From: Haplomitrium mnioides
Lineage: Eukaryota; Marchantiophyta; Haplomitriopsida; Calobryales
Length of the DNA: 64,000 nt
Direction of reading: 5' to 3'
Assembly (NCBI GenBank): GCA_049999725.1
Contig: JBNGIS010004247.1
Span: 307,541 to 371,540, forward strand
Shown one piece after another: positions 24,560 through 37,868 of the stretch. Below the pieces are notes generated by a model. It searched no databases. It saw only the letters and a list, made by a program, of their open reading frames with translations, and was not told the DNA's origin. The stretch's first letter is position 1. Each line of letters opens with the position of its first letter. The position numbers were made by a program, and so were the translations under genes.

Positions 24560-24750
24560 CTACGGTTTGTATGCAAAGACAAGGGAGCCCCAAAAATTTA
24601 CATTTAAATCATCAAGTGTACACTCTCTCTGGTACTAGTGGATGGGAGAGCAAGCATCAACATTATGATCAGGGAAACTACGCACTGATTGGGACTCAAG
24701 GAATTCCAACTTACCGCTCAGATCATGAGGTTGGCAGATGGGTCACAGGT
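24560..24750 (+). pseudogene. Retropepsin N-terminal half (G1), cut by an L2 LTR
   Basis: It reads LVDGRASINIMI...RLADGSQV, matching the Gypsy retropepsin pattern LVDGGASxNIM...RMADG. The catalytic DG-A is present as D-G-R-A. The reading frame runs straight into the LTR start at 24751; the C-terminal half resumes after 28978. Confidence 0.75.
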
Positions 24751-26393
24751 TGTTAGGCCCGGAGAGGTGTAGTGGAGTTACACTTGGAGACAACGTGTAG
24801 GAGGAACGAAGTGAAGAAATGGAGTCATGTGGAGCAAAAATGGCGAGTATGAGCAGCAGTGGACATCATCGACATCATCGGAAAAGAGGAATCTTGTTCA
24901 GAAAAAAAAATGTAATATTATTTTCATCGTATTTGTGTATTTCTGCGAGTATAGGAATCACGAAGTCCCAACGACATTATCGACGTACAAAGAAATGCAA
25001 GGTAACGAAAAATGAGTCAGAAAAAAATAATCTCCTCTGTAAGTATATATGTGTATGTTATGTGCGTGTGTGTGTCTGTATTCGTACGTGAAAGTCGGTT
25101 TGTCAAAAGAGCAATTAGTAGAGTAGAAATTTAGAAATTAGTATTTTTGTGTTAAAATAATATTATACCTAAGCTAGAGGCCATGGAGACAGCACATTAA
25201 ATCGACGGTGGAGATTTGCATCAATCAACGGCTGAGATTAATCGAGGAAAAAAGAAAAATGAGCTAGGGTTAGTGAAAGTATTTAAAGGGAGAATTTTGG
25301 CCATGGAGGCCCCCCGCGTGAATTTTTGGAGAACATGGATTGTCGAAGGAGCATGGCGGCTGGAGCGGGGACGAACTTGAGGAGCATGAAGATTCATGAA
25401 GTTTGAAGCAGGGGTAGATCGGATTGGTGAAGATATGGACCTGTTGAAAATTGAAAGAAGCAATCTATTTGGTTAGAGTTTTGTGAAGAACACATGGAAA
25501 TGTTTGTGGAGTGTCTCGATGGAGTAGGTGCCTGAACTTTGGGTTGTACAAGCCGTGGAAGGAAAATCTGCAGCAAGTGAAGAGCAACGATCGAATTAAG
25601 TAACGCAAGTCGATTATGAGCACACAAGGCATATCACCGCAATCGGAATTCTTGCAACAACAGTGCAATTGTACACCAATGGAATGGAAGAGGGGAATTC
25701 GAAAATACAGGGACTGATGAATCTGAAGGTTGGATATGGAGCTGCTGTCCAACCGCATAGGCGTGATCAAGTGGGGAGTGTTTGCATGTCGACAATCAGC
25801 TGTGCAACAATCTGTTCAACGAGCTGGCTGGATTCAAGGAGCAGCAGCAGAACGTCCTCGAGATGCATGGTAAAAGGAGGCTGATCGAACGACAATTGTG
25901 AGGCGAATCGCTGGGGAAGGGACTGTCAAATGGAGGTCTGCGCTCGACTGATTGCAGCTCGAAGAAGGCTGAGTACTCGAAGGAAGAAGCAACATCCATG
26001 GACAAAGGAAGAGCATTAGGATGGAAGGAATTGAAATGGTGAAACGAAATGGAAGAAGAGGGGAGATCGAAGCACTGTCGATGATGCCAAGTACTGTGCA
26101 AAAATCTACTCGATGAGTGAATGCTGCAACGACGAAGGCTGCACTCGAAGTGAAGACACAATACACGTGCATGGGGGATGAAGGACTCGCAAAGGCAAGA
26201 TGAATTCATGGGCAAGGAGTTGTTGACGAAGTATTGAGCCCGCCTGCCCGACCAAACGCTGCGATCGGTGAGAGCTGTGAAGGTCTACGAAATCAGGCGC
26301 TGTGCGAAAAACATCTGTACGACGAAGAAAGACAGTATACAAAGGAGAAAGAGGAATGTACAAAAGGAAGTTGTTAAGGAGGGTATAATGAAG

Positions 26394-26793
26394 NNNNNNN
26401 NNNNNNNNNNNNNNNNNNNNNNNNNNNNNNNNNNNNNNNNNNNNNNNNNNNNNNNNNNNNNNNNNNNNNNNNNNNNNNNNNNNNNNNNNNNNNNNNNNNN
26501 NNNNNNNNNNNNNNNNNNNNNNNNNNNNNNNNNNNNNNNNNNNNNNNNNNNNNNNNNNNNNNNNNNNNNNNNNNNNNNNNNNNNNNNNNNNNNNNNNNNN
26601 NNNNNNNNNNNNNNNNNNNNNNNNNNNNNNNNNNNNNNNNNNNNNNNNNNNNNNNNNNNNNNNNNNNNNNNNNNNNNNNNNNNNNNNNNNNNNNNNNNNN
26701 NNNNNNNNNNNNNNNNNNNNNNNNNNNNNNNNNNNNNNNNNNNNNNNNNNNNNNNNNNNNNNNNNNNNNNNNNNNNNNNNNNNNNNNNNNNNN
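26394..26793. other. Assembly gap (400 N) with 1048-bp flanking duplication
   Basis: 25346-26393 and 26794-27841 match from end to end; I noticed only one base difference (A at about 25656, G at about 27104). The duplicate ends exactly at the gap on both sides. Confidence 0.92.
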
Positions 26794-28083
26794 AAGGAGC
26801 ATGGCGGCTGGAGCGGGGACGAACTTGAGGAGCATGAAGATTCATGAAGTTTGAAGCAGGGGTAGATCGGATTGGTGAAGATATGGACCTGTTGAAAATT
26901 GAAAGAAGCAATCTATTTGGTTAGAGTTTTGTGAAGAACACATGGAAATGTTTGTGGAGTGTCTCGATGGAGTAGGTGCCTGAACTTTGGGTTGTACAAG
27001 CCGTGGAAGGAAAATCTGCAGCAAGTGAAGAGCAACGATCGAATTAAGTAACGCAAGTCGATTATGAGCACACAAGGCATATCACCGCAATCGGAATTCT
27101 TGCAGCAACAGTGCAATTGTACACCAATGGAATGGAAGAGGGGAATTCGAAAATACAGGGACTGATGAATCTGAAGGTTGGATATGGAGCTGCTGTCCAA
27201 CCGCATAGGCGTGATCAAGTGGGGAGTGTTTGCATGTCGACAATCAGCTGTGCAACAATCTGTTCAACGAGCTGGCTGGATTCAAGGAGCAGCAGCAGAA
27301 CGTCCTCGAGATGCATGGTAAAAGGAGGCTGATCGAACGACAATTGTGAGGCGAATCGCTGGGGAAGGGACTGTCAAATGGAGGTCTGCGCTCGACTGAT
27401 TGCAGCTCGAAGAAGGCTGAGTACTCGAAGGAAGAAGCAACATCCATGGACAAAGGAAGAGCATTAGGATGGAAGGAATTGAAATGGTGAAACGAAATGG
27501 AAGAAGAGGGGAGATCGAAGCACTGTCGATGATGCCAAGTACTGTGCAAAAATCTACTCGATGAGTGAATGCTGCAACGACGAAGGCTGCACTCGAAGTG
27601 AAGACACAATACACGTGCATGGGGGATGAAGGACTCGCAAAGGCAAGATGAATTCATGGGCAAGGAGTTGTTGACGAAGTATTGAGCCCGCCTGCCCGAC
27701 CAAACGCTGCGATCGGTGAGAGCTGTGAAGGTCTACGAAATCAGGCGCTGTGCGAAAAACATCTGTACGACGAAGAAAGACAGTATACAAAGGAGAAAGA
27801 GGAATGTACAAAAGGAAGTTGTTAAGGAGGGTATAATGAAGTGTTCTTATAGCAAATAGGGGGCATATTGGCTTTGTAGTTCTTATGGCAAGGGGAGGCA
27901 TCAGGAATATACTAGAGAATCTTTGGGTGGAAGTTCTTATATCAAGCGGGTCAGTAAGTAAGTAGATTTTGGGAAGAGATCAAGGAAGAAAGTTTATAAG
28001 GGGAGTATACTTTTTGCCATCCTTGGAGATTTATTCTGGGAGCAGGAGGAAGAAATTTTGGGAGATTCAAATTGGGTTGGATA

Positions 28084-28183
28084 NNNNNNNNNNNNNNNNN
28101 NNNNNNNNNNNNNNNNNNNNNNNNNNNNNNNNNNNNNNNNNNNNNNNNNNNNNNNNNNNNNNNNNNNNNNNNNNNNNNNNNNN
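28084..28183. other. Assembly gap (100 N)
   Basis: The only gap whose flanks show no duplication, so bases may truly be missing here inside the L2 LTR. Confidence 0.9.
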
Positions 28184-28978
28184 ATGGTCACTGTGGGCAA
28201 TCAAGGGCACTCTGAAGATCAATGTCAGCTCGTGGAAGATTCTTGCGCAACCAAGAGGATACGGCCAAACTAGTTAAGGTATCATATACATAGAGGGTAA
28301 AATTGGTTTTGTTGTTTTCGTGTGTGAGTTCTGTTTGTTCTGTTGAAGTCATATCCAGCGTGGTACCCTGTTTTGAATTCAGAGTCATATGTGATTTGTG
28401 TAGTCCGAAAGTGCGTAAAAGTTCCATTGTTAAGTGTTCCGAAAGAAATAAAAAATGAGTAGAGTCACCGTATAGTGGTCGATAGTTGAACCTTGGAATG
28501 GGAACAAAACTGTGATGTTATATTGTGATACCTGAGATATATAAAGTGCTCATTGCAGAATTTCTGAGTTTTCTAGTTGGTAGAATCTATGGATGTGAAT
28601 TGGGATTTCTATGCATTTCCATGTTGTTGATCGTTTTTAGAGTTAGTATGTCGTTTGTCTGAATGTTAAACATGACAGGATGAGGAGCTGAATAGTGTTT
28701 TGTATGATGGAATAGGATAGTTTATGGTGTTTGAGAGAATTGATTGAGTGAGGACTGAGTTTGGGTGTGTTGTTGCTTTTACGAACATAAGTAATTCAGA
28801 CGCATTGTCAAAGTTCTTCTTTATGCTTTCCCGATACCTCTTACCCTTCTAGTCTCCCTCTCCTTCTCCACACTTCTTCTAATTCCCTCGCATCTACTTC
28901 TTCCCTCTCTCTTATCTCTTCTTCCAACTTCACGGATAAGGCTCTGATCCTTCAGGGTCTTACCCCGCTATCCCAACA

Positions 28979-31556
28979 ATAGCCCAAACTATAGTCGAAA
29001 CACGGGTCAAGCCCCTAGGAGCTCTCTTTCAAGTGCCCACCACTATTGGGTCCAAAGAATTAAGGCTGAACTATCTTGTGATATGGTCAGCCTATGCATC
29101 CCCTTACCTTCTACTGATTGGGAGACCTTGGCTATATGGAGCCCGAGTAATGCACAATTAGGGGACTTCTACCCTAGTGTTTGACCTAGAAAGAGTGGTA
29201 GTTCACTATGGAATGGTACCCCACCAAGGGGAGATGCAAGCCAAGGAAGAATATGAGAGTGATTGGTTGGAGGAAAAGGAGGAATGAAAGTACCATTACT
29301 GTGTCTAGATGGTCAATGAGACTACAAAAGAGGAACTACTAGGAGAAGTGATAGTGGCCATCAACCAGACAGAGCTCACATGGAGCAAGGTAGTAGAATC
29401 TGGAATAGAGGAATCCCTTAGATCTTTTATGTGTGACAAGAGGACTAAACCTCAACTTTATGGGGAGTTTGAGTTGAGCTATGACCACCAGCAAGAAGAA
29501 AATGGTCATGGGACAAAGATGGCATCCAATAATCCTAATCTAGTGTAAGGAGGATTGCAGCTAGCAACCTTAGAAGAATGAATTGGGGATGGTTCGAGCA
29601 ACAGAGCATAGGGAGGTGATCATCCATGAAGGGCAAGCCTTCCAAGTAAGAGTTGTTCTACCTATAGTTGCAGAGGGAGCTCTTATTCAAACCCTCACAA
29701 AACTTCAACAATGTCTTTCCTTGGAGTCATGTGGACTTGAAACGAGTCTCAAGAGAATTGGGAGAACATTGCATCGATTTGGAACCCATCGCTCTACTAG
29801 TGAAGCAATTCCAATATCGGATGAATTCCTCATTCTCACTAATAGTGAAAGAGGAATTTGACAAGTTGTTGGAAGCTCGTTTCATCAAACTTGTCTTGAA
29901 TAGTGAATGAGTGTTGCCTCAAGTAGTGGTGCCCAAAAGGATGGGGCTGGAGGTAAAACAAAAAATGAGAATATGCCAAGACTTCCTCAAGCTAAATAAA
30001 GAGGCCAAGACAGACCATTTTCCTCTACCTTTTACAGGAGGGGTGCTGGATTTAGTGGTCTGGCTGGAGGTCTACAATTTTATGGACGAGTATTCAAGGT
30101 ACAAAGAGGTTCATCAAAGAAGACGACCAACTGAAGGTGACGTTCACCACATAATAGGGGGTGTGTACTTTTGCCTTTTAGACTCTGTAATGCACAAGAG
30201 ACATTTTAGAGAATGACGACGAACATCTTCCATTATTGCTTGATGAAGTTTTTGGATATTTTCATCAATGATTTTGTGGTGTACGGAAAGATCTATGATC
30301 ATGAGCGAGATGTGAGGTCACTTTTGAGCGTTGCAAGGAGACGGAACTGCAATTGCATTCGAGGAAATGCTTCTTTGAAGTGAAGGAAGGGGCACTTTTA
30401 GGCTACAAAATATTCAACCATGAAATGGAGATTGACTAGGAGAAGGTCAGTGTGTAGATAAAGGAGGTGCAAGGTTTTCGTAAATGCTTGGGCTACTACC
30501 AGAGGTTTATCGCCTAGTTTACGCTCCTAAACCTACCCCTCACGAGAATGATGAAGGGGGGCATTGACTTTGAACCCACATCCAAAGGGTTGTATAGGTT
30601 CAGCGAGATTAAAAAAAAAAGCCTTGCCAATGCACCATGGCTCATGCCTCCTAGTTGGGAGAAGGAGTTCCATGTCATGATTGACGAATCAGGTTTTTTT
30701 ATAGGAGCCATACTCAACCAGTTGGAAGAGGGAGGCAAAGACCATCCCATTTACTTTGCAAGTAAGTTAATGTCCTCTAGAAAAAAGAATTATTCCGCAA
30801 CTTATAGAGACGCATTGGGGATCATCTGCTTGCTAAAGAAATTAAGGCATTATCTTCTTTACTACAAGGTGATCTTTCATATGGATCAGAATTCTCCTTA
30901 ATATATGGTGAGTAAACCAGATATGACAAAGAGGATTGCAAGGTGGATGCTCCTCTTGCATGAGTTCAATTTTCAGGTGTGGGTCAAACTAGTGAAGATG
31001 CACTGCAATGCAGATTTCTTATCCCAAGTGGACAACCTGATCAAGCCAAAAGGGGTAGATGACACATCAAATGAGGGTCTATTTCATGTTTGTGCAAAGA
31101 AACACAAAGAATATGTCAACATCAATCAATTTCTTCCTTCAGCCCAGTTACCATAGGGCAGCAATGGAAAGGCAACAACAATCTTTCTCAAAAAATTTGA
31201 GGCCACACTTGATGATGAAAAGAGTGCCACACAACCAAGGGATGGATGGCATAATCAAAAGACATTTGGAGCGGATCAAGCCTTAGTAGTGATAGGACCA
31301 AGGCATGGAGAAGAAGTAGGAGGTCAATTTGCCGCAAACACCGCACTGGATATAGTGCTGGACGCAGGCTACTATTGACCGACCCTACACCGGGATGTCC
31401 ACTTATTTGTGAGGAAATGTGGCTCTTGTTAGAGGACAAGGAAACTTCAACCTCTCTACGCCACCCGTTTGTCCCGATTATTCCATTGGCGCCTTTTGGG
31501 AAGTGGGGCATCAATTTCATTGGGCCAAGTGGGCCTCTTCCTAGTCTAAACTGCTG
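28979..31556 (+). pseudogene. Ty3/Gypsy pol remnant: protease end, RT, RNase H, start of integrase (G1)
   Basis: In order: TRVKPLGALFQV and LLLIGRPWLYGARV (end of retropepsin); RT with SLIVKEEFDKLLEARFIK, RICQDFLKLNKEA and HFPLPFTGGVLDLV; FINDFVVYGK at about 30261, where the first catalytic Asp of the FIDD box is Asn (30267-30269); the RNase H part from SWEKEFHVMIDESG to YFASKLMSS; and finally GKWGINFIGPS, the start of the integrase core, where the element is cut at 31556 by an L1 LTR. Several frameshifts and stops. Same family as G2, which points the other way. Confidence 0.85.
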
Positions 31557-31559
31557 ATG

Positions 31560-33757
31560 GTGCTATTCTCGAGAGAAACAAATGACAGAATGTACAACGG
31601 CGTTTTATGAGACTTCCCTAAAATCCAATTTATCGCTTCTACATACTAATGGCTATGCATCCCATGGTGGTGTGGACATTCAACACCAACCCTAAGAGAC
31701 CACAACCTGACTCTCTTCTTCCACCACAACCCCCGCTAAAACCAAACACGTTCGATTCTTCCTTTCTAGCAAGCCACAATTCTAACTTAGGATTAGGCTT
31801 TAAGATGTCATATATAAACTGCCTCAAGGGGGAAATAATTACAAGACTATGCCTAAGAACTTCAACGATGGTACAAAAAATCTACCGGGGCCAACTACTC
31901 CAACACCCTTGCTATAACCTCACCACACTCTCTTATTACTGAGTAGACTCTCTAATGCATATCTACACTCATATTACAACATTGTTTATACCTCATATCT
32001 ACACTATTCACATAACAAAAGAAAAAAAAGCACCAACAACTAGCAACATTACTAGAGTCGCTCCCTCAGCACTTTGTACTTCTACCCTCCACTCACGCAC
32101 CCTATTCAGATAGTTTATCTTCTTCAATCGCTAGAAGATCTTGCTTTTACTTCCACAAGTTGGAAAGAGGTCTTGTTTAATTTCCACCCTTGGAAGACAA
32201 TCCTCCCATCTACTCAAACCCACTCCACTCGAGACCCCAACCGATCTTCTCCATAATGCATGGGCACTAACGCAACCACCCCTTGCCTCGGCCCCCTTTG
32301 AAGTACTTACTAGCAGCGCCCTTTGTGAGCTAGTAGGGCTGATGATCTTGCAAAATCACAAGTTGAGACGACCCTAGAACCCCCATGGCTGCCTCTCACG
32401 AGTTGAAAGCCAAACAAATTCTCTTTTTCTTCAAGTATCGATCCAAGATAGCGATTGTCTGAGTCGCTAGGGCTCTTTGCCCAACAATTCTCAGCACCTC
32501 TCTAGTCCACCTCCACTTCGATAGCCATCTCAAACAAGTATACTAGATTCAATTGAAGTGTCAGTAGAATCTTCTTCTTGTTCTTTGTTGCTCCCCTTGC
32601 ACAAACTCATCAACGACGCATCAAGGTCGACTTCTCAACCTCAATCCATCGCCCCAAATTCATTAAAAAATGCATAAACACACACACCTGTACACATCCA
32701 TGCTTCGTTCATCGCACCAATCCTTCACACTTTGAAGTGAAGCTATCTATACTCCGAGCTCATTTGTCCCTTCTATACTTGCCTTTCATCGTGAACCTTT
32801 GCTTGGAAACCCCTCTATTAGACGATACCAAGGATCACCCCACTATAATTCAAATAATATACGAAGTGCTCAAGTGGCGACACCTGTCTTGAGGCTGCCA
32901 ATGGTCAACCATCCAATAGAATTCATCAGATAAGAAGGATCAACCTGACTCAAAAAGGAATATCGGAATGACCCAATAAAACATATTGGACCAGATGGGC
33001 GTATGTAGACCCTATCACGGTGGATCATTGACTTCTTCCAATAGAGCACTACTCGACGTCATCTTCCATTGGAAAGTTGGACCAATGCGCCCTATTTGAA
33101 AAAGACAACTCTCGTGTAGTCAAGTCTGTAGCTTGATGAGACCCTATAGAAACAACAAAACTCCAATAGAAAGACGGAATTGAGAGGACAAAATCTACTA
33201 GACCCCGATTGGTGCCAATAGCACCGGATAGATCATAGTATCATGTGAAACCTTGTGCGGCCACTGCTTTCATAATGTTGTTTCATTCTTTGTCCCTCCT
33301 TATTCCCCTCGTTTCCAATTGCACTAAGAGCGCCTTTCCTTTCTCTTTGACTAAAGCCATGCCCGAGCCTTGACAATTGAGATTGGCGGATGCAACGCTG
33401 CTCCATATTTCCTTAAGCTCCCTTTCTGCCTTCAAAATGTTGATTATGTCTATGCTCCTCTAGTCTCCATTCCTCAGTCATGAATCCTATCTTCCCTTAA
33501 TCGCTTTTGTCGCAATGTCCTTGTGAGTCCTTACGTAATGTCTCTAGAGAGCCTCTTGTCCTCCTCTCATTATGCTTCTACTCTCTTAGTTCCAATGTCA
33601 TTTTCAATGAGTAGCCAGACGCTCCCTTACTCTAGATTGCGTATCTTGGTCCCCACAATGTTTCTAAAATGTCTTCATGCCCAAAAATAGAGAAATGCCT
33701 TGGTGATGCTTCTAAACTTGCAATTTTTTCCATAGTGCCTCAAATCACTGGCAGACA
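31560..33757 (-). mobile_element. L1 LTR, probably the 3' LTR of Gypsy G2
   Basis: On the minus strand it starts TGTCTGCCAGTGATTTGAGGCAC at 33757, directly after a polypurine tract AAATGGGGAG (33770-33761) that follows the G2 integrase. Internal segments match the L1 solo LTRs (for example GCACTAACGCA near 32264 and 9981, and 33000-32935 against 45735 in opposite orientation). The far end near 31560 is diffuse and abuts truncated G1 integrase. Confidence 0.75.
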
Positions 33758-33760
33758 TGA

Positions 33761-33770
33761 CTCCCCATTT
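33761..33770 (-). promoter_or_regulatory. Polypurine tract of Gypsy G2
   Basis: On the minus strand AAATGGGGAG precedes the LTR start TGTCTGCC by three bases. This is where plus-strand DNA synthesis would be primed, and it fixes the LTR orientation. Confidence 0.6.
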
Positions 33771-33934
33771 AAGTGTGAAGCAAGCCTACAAACACCCATC
33801 CTCCTTGGTTGTCTTTCTAGTTGTTGTGTGCTCTATCGCCCTTCTGCCTTTACAAAAGCCCCACCTATTGACATGTTGTACAACTCCCTAGTTGATCACT
33901 TCCATGTACACACCTTGACACTCTTAGCGAGTCG

Positions 33935-36720
33935 TCATCGGCTCCCCTCATCTTCTTCTCTATTTACATACCTCTTTAGGTGATCATAATGTATTCGATT
34001 AGTGATTCTCTCACCCTCCAAGGCCTCCAGCTCTATGGACCCATTCTGATGAAGCCTCTTGAGCACAAAGGCTCCCATCCATCTAGTGTGCAACTTCCCC
34101 GTAAAGTGAACAAACGTGTTGTCATATAACAATACCTGACCTCCCTCCCAAATGTCTATTGACTTCAGCTTTTTGTCATGTTGCTTCTTCCACAACTCTT
34201 GTTAGTGCTCCACTTGGTCTTGAGCTTGCTCTCAAATCTCCTCCAACTTTTCCAACTGATGTATTTGTTCTACCCTACTTTGGTCCTCCGCCAGCCTTTC
34301 CCTCTCCTACACCCTCCTTGTTAGAACCTCGAATTCCACCTGTACTAATGCATGTTGTCTAGAGACAAGGAAATAAAGACAATGGCCTATTGTGGTCTTG
34401 CAAGCTAGATTGTAGGCATGGGTTGTTGTCAGCAACTTGAAATCCCTGCCAACCTTGTTTGTCGATACAATCTTATTGAGAATCTTTCCTGTGATCCCAT
34501 TTTGCCTCTTTATCAACCCATTGGCCTTCGCATGGTAAGCTATCCTGCAATAGTGCTTGATAAGGTACCCGCTCATCAAATCTATGCTCACTTGATTTAA
34601 AAAATGCCGGCCTTGGTCACATACCAATTTCAGCAGTGCCATGAATCTGCAAAACACCTACTTGTACAAGAAGGCTGCCACTTTTGGTGGCGTAATTTGT
34701 GGCCAAAAGAGTGTACCTCTTTCCCCATTGGGTGGATGGCACAATCGACCCGATGAAGTCTATGCCTCACTTCTCAAAAGGTGCCAAAAGGATGATCAAA
34801 ACTAACGGGTGGTGCTGAGAGGCTGCAGGTTTACCCATCCTTTGACATGAGTCACATCTTTTCACAAAGAAATGGGCACTCTTGTGTAAGGTTGATCACC
34901 AATAGCATGCATCCAATACCTTGCGCACTATGGTATCAACTGCAAAGTGTCCTCCCATTTTTTCTCCATGCATTGCCCTCATCACCATTGTGACCCGGTC
35001 TCGTTCCAAGCAACTGCTGATCATGATGTCCAACTCCCACTTGTGTAGCACTCTTTTCACCATCAAGAATGACTTACTTTTTGGAGAAAGACTATCGTTT
35101 CCTCCCTACTGTTGCCTTTTAGTAACTCTACGGAAAGAAGAACTTTGATGGTCTTGGCATAATCCATTGGCTTCCTTGCCTTTACATGAAACAAGTCTTC
35201 ATCTAAAAAAGCATCGTCCACTCTTTTTGCATTGATCGACCCAATTACCAAATAGGAAATTGGCATTGGTATGTCTCTTTCCTGGTTTAGTCCGTACCCT
35301 GAAATTGAACTCCTGCAAGAGGACCATCAACCTCACAATGCTTCCTATCAGGTCCAATTTATTCCCCATATATTTCAGCGAATTGTGAAAGATCGCTTTG
35401 TAATGGAGGAGATAATGCCTGAATTTCCTAAGCGAGTAGATGATCCCCAAGGCCTCTCAATTGGTGGTGGAATAAATCTTCTCCGTAGAAGACATCAACA
35501 TGCTTGCAAAGTAAATGAGATGGCCTTGGCCTCCCTCATCCAGTTGATTGAGCATTGCCTCTATACAAAAGCTTGACACGTCACTTATGACATGGAATTC
35601 CTTCCCCCAACTAGGTGGCATGAGCATTGGTCCCATCGCCAGTCGCTTCTTTAGCTCGTGCAAACTAGAAAACCTCTCAAAAGTTGACACCAAGATACTT
35701 CCCCCCTTTGTCATTCCTGAGATAGGCAAGGCTATCAAAGAAAACTGGGCTATGAATCTTCGGTAGTAGCCCACACATCCCAAAAGACCTTGCACCTCCT
35801 TTAGATTGGTGGGAAATAACACCTTCATCCAAACACTAGCCTTCTCTTGCTCCACTTTGATTTCTCGGCTAGATATTTTGTGGTTGAGAAGCACCTCTTT
35901 TGTCACTCCAAAGAAGCACTTCTCTTGATTCACTCACAATCTGGTTTCCTAGCAACACTAGAAAGTGAGTGTCACATCTTGCTCGTGGTCACAAATGTTT
36001 TGATACACCACAAAGTCATCAATGAGAATCTCCAAGAACTTCCTCAAGTAATCATGGAAAATATTCATCATCATCATTTGAAATAATCTAGACGCATTGT
36101 AGAGTCTGGAAGGCATCCTTTGAAGGGCGAGCACCCCCCCATTCTGTGGTGAATATCGTCTTTAGTTGATCCTCCTCTTTGATCAAGATTTGACTATACC
36201 CCGAGTAGCCATTCATAAAGTTATAAACTTCTTGCCCTGCCACTAAGTCCAGCACCCTGTCAGTGAAAGACAAAGGGTAATGGTCCTTCTTTGTTGCATC
36301 ATTTAGCTTCCGGAAATCTTAGCGGACCCAAATCTTTTGCTTCCTATCTAGCCCCACTCTCTTCGGCTTCACTACTAGAGGTGACACCCATTTGCTATTC
36401 AGCATATTTTAGACAAAACCAGCCTTCAACAACTTGTAATTTCTTCTTTCACCATCAAGGAGAATCTAGGATTCATCTTATATTGATGTTGCCTCACTAG
36501 AACAAATCTGGGCTCCAAATTGATGAGATGCTCTCCCAATTCTCAGGACTCCCTTCAAGTCTTCATGACCCCAAGCAAAGAAGTCCCTTAAATTTGTCCA
36601 ACTACGGATTAAGGCTCTTTCTTCAGCCATGGGTAATACCACTCCTACTTGGAATTTTTGACCCACATGTATAACCATCTTCCTATGTTGGGCTGCTCTT
36701 ACCACCTCTAGTTCATTCCT
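33935..36720 (-). pseudogene. Ty3/Gypsy pol remnant, RT to integrase (G2)
   Basis: Reading on the minus strand: the pre-RT segment MVRAAQHRKMVIHVGQ (36705); RT with VLDLVAGQEVYNFMNGYSGY and the catalytic box ILIDDFVVY (Asp-Asp at 36020-36015, intact); RNase H with SWGKEFHVISDVSSF and YFASMLMSS; and the integrase core with VCDQGRHF (Asp at 34618-34616) and ANGLIKRQNG, where Lys (34510-34508) replaces the Glu at DD35E spacing. The C-terminal GPY/F-like module reads KLHTRWMGAF (Ala for Pro). Frameshifts throughout. gag and the 5' LTR are missing, cut near 36720-36740. Confidence 0.86.
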
Positions 36721-36995
36721 TTTGAGACAAACAACACTGAAGAAGATCTATTATAGGGAGCAGATCAAAATGGAGGACACACCAAATCACCACAACAGCA
36801 AGAGTATCTACAGACAATGCGGAAATTACAATTTTTTATTCTTCATCATTAAACACATTTCATTTGAGAACAATTTGACAGACATAAAATAAGACCTAGG
36901 GGTGATTAGTAGCTTTTGATCATTGATTGGAAGTTATTAAGGAGTAGGAATTATACATCAAACATACCATCATGAATGCAATAGAAAAGTTGTAC

Positions 36996-37755
36996 TTCTA
37001 ACCTTTGACTATAGATGGCTTGAATTATATGTCTTGGTCTTTGGATGTGGAGGCACATCTTGCCTCCAAAGAACTCCATGACACCATCATAACTTATGTT
37101 GGATCCACACTACGGGAAAAAGACAAGGCAAATGCATCACCTTCTTGAACCCCTCAAAACACAATAAATAAATCAATATAATCTAAGACTGTTATTGGAT
37201 GATATCAAACTGAGGTTTGATCACATGAGAACTATACCTGTCCCTGTAGCACGTCATGATTGGATCAATCTAAGGGTCCGAGACCATACTTCGGTAGCAA
37301 ACGACAATATTGAACTATTTTTCATAGAAACACAATTGGCAGTTTTTGGACACCCTGTTTTAGATGAAGAATAGATAGAGAAAAAGATATCTACATTTAA
37401 TGCCAAAAATCTGGTCTTAGCTTCTCAATATAGAAATATGAACTTTATTCACTACTCAAAACTTATTGCATATATGCTTTTGGCAGAAAAGCACGAGATT
37501 CTTCTTCTCAAAATGAGAAGAAGAGACCACCTAGAAGCTATGCAATTCCATCCAGACCTGAAACAAATTTTAACAAAACTATAGAGAAATACAGAGGTTA
37601 CGGATGCAACAGCTTCAAGAGGAGCAGAGGCAGATTTCTGAGCCAAGACAAAAATCAGACCTTCAGCGGAAGAGGACATGGCAGACCCTCTTTCACTAGG
37701 AGACCATTCAACTATACCTGGCATAGGAGAAAAAGCAGGGGGTTCTAATGAGGCC
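36996..37755 (+). pseudogene. Copia gag remnant (C3)
   Basis: It reads LTIDGLNYMSWSLDVEAHL, then ARHDWINLRVRDHTS and ASQYRNMNFIHYSKLIAY, then MLLAEKHEILLLKM: the same blocks in the same order as C1 and C2 gag, but diverged enough to be another family. The zinc knuckle expected after the basic C-terminal part is absent. Stops occur at several points. Confidence 0.78.
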
Positions 37756-37868
37756 ACACATCTATGGGTACCATCTTAAAGTTACACGGGTTACGTAAAA
37801 CTAAGAGTTAGAATCCTATTATTTGTGGCTGTATTTTATTATGACATTTCAAAATAGCCAAGGGGGAC

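Larger units (their letters stand above)
24751..28978 (+). mobile_element. LTR of family L2 inserted in G1 protease
   Basis: It starts TGTTAGGCCC and ends CTATCCCAACA; both ends match the L2 solo LTR at 17322-20538 read on its minus strand. It has no PPT or primer-binding site next to it, and protease sequence on both sides, so it behaves as a solo LTR. No clear target duplication is seen (CAGGT left, ATAGC right). The apparent length is inflated by two N gaps (26394-26793, 28084-28183) and a 1048-bp duplication around the first. Confidence 0.78.

Noticed and set aside
26268-26911. Long frames made mostly of X
   Set aside because: They run through the 400-N gap.
25796-27663. Pairs of identical 139- and 112-codon frames on the minus strand
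   Set aside because: They lie in an L2 LTR, appear twice only because of the duplicated contig ends, and resemble no protein.
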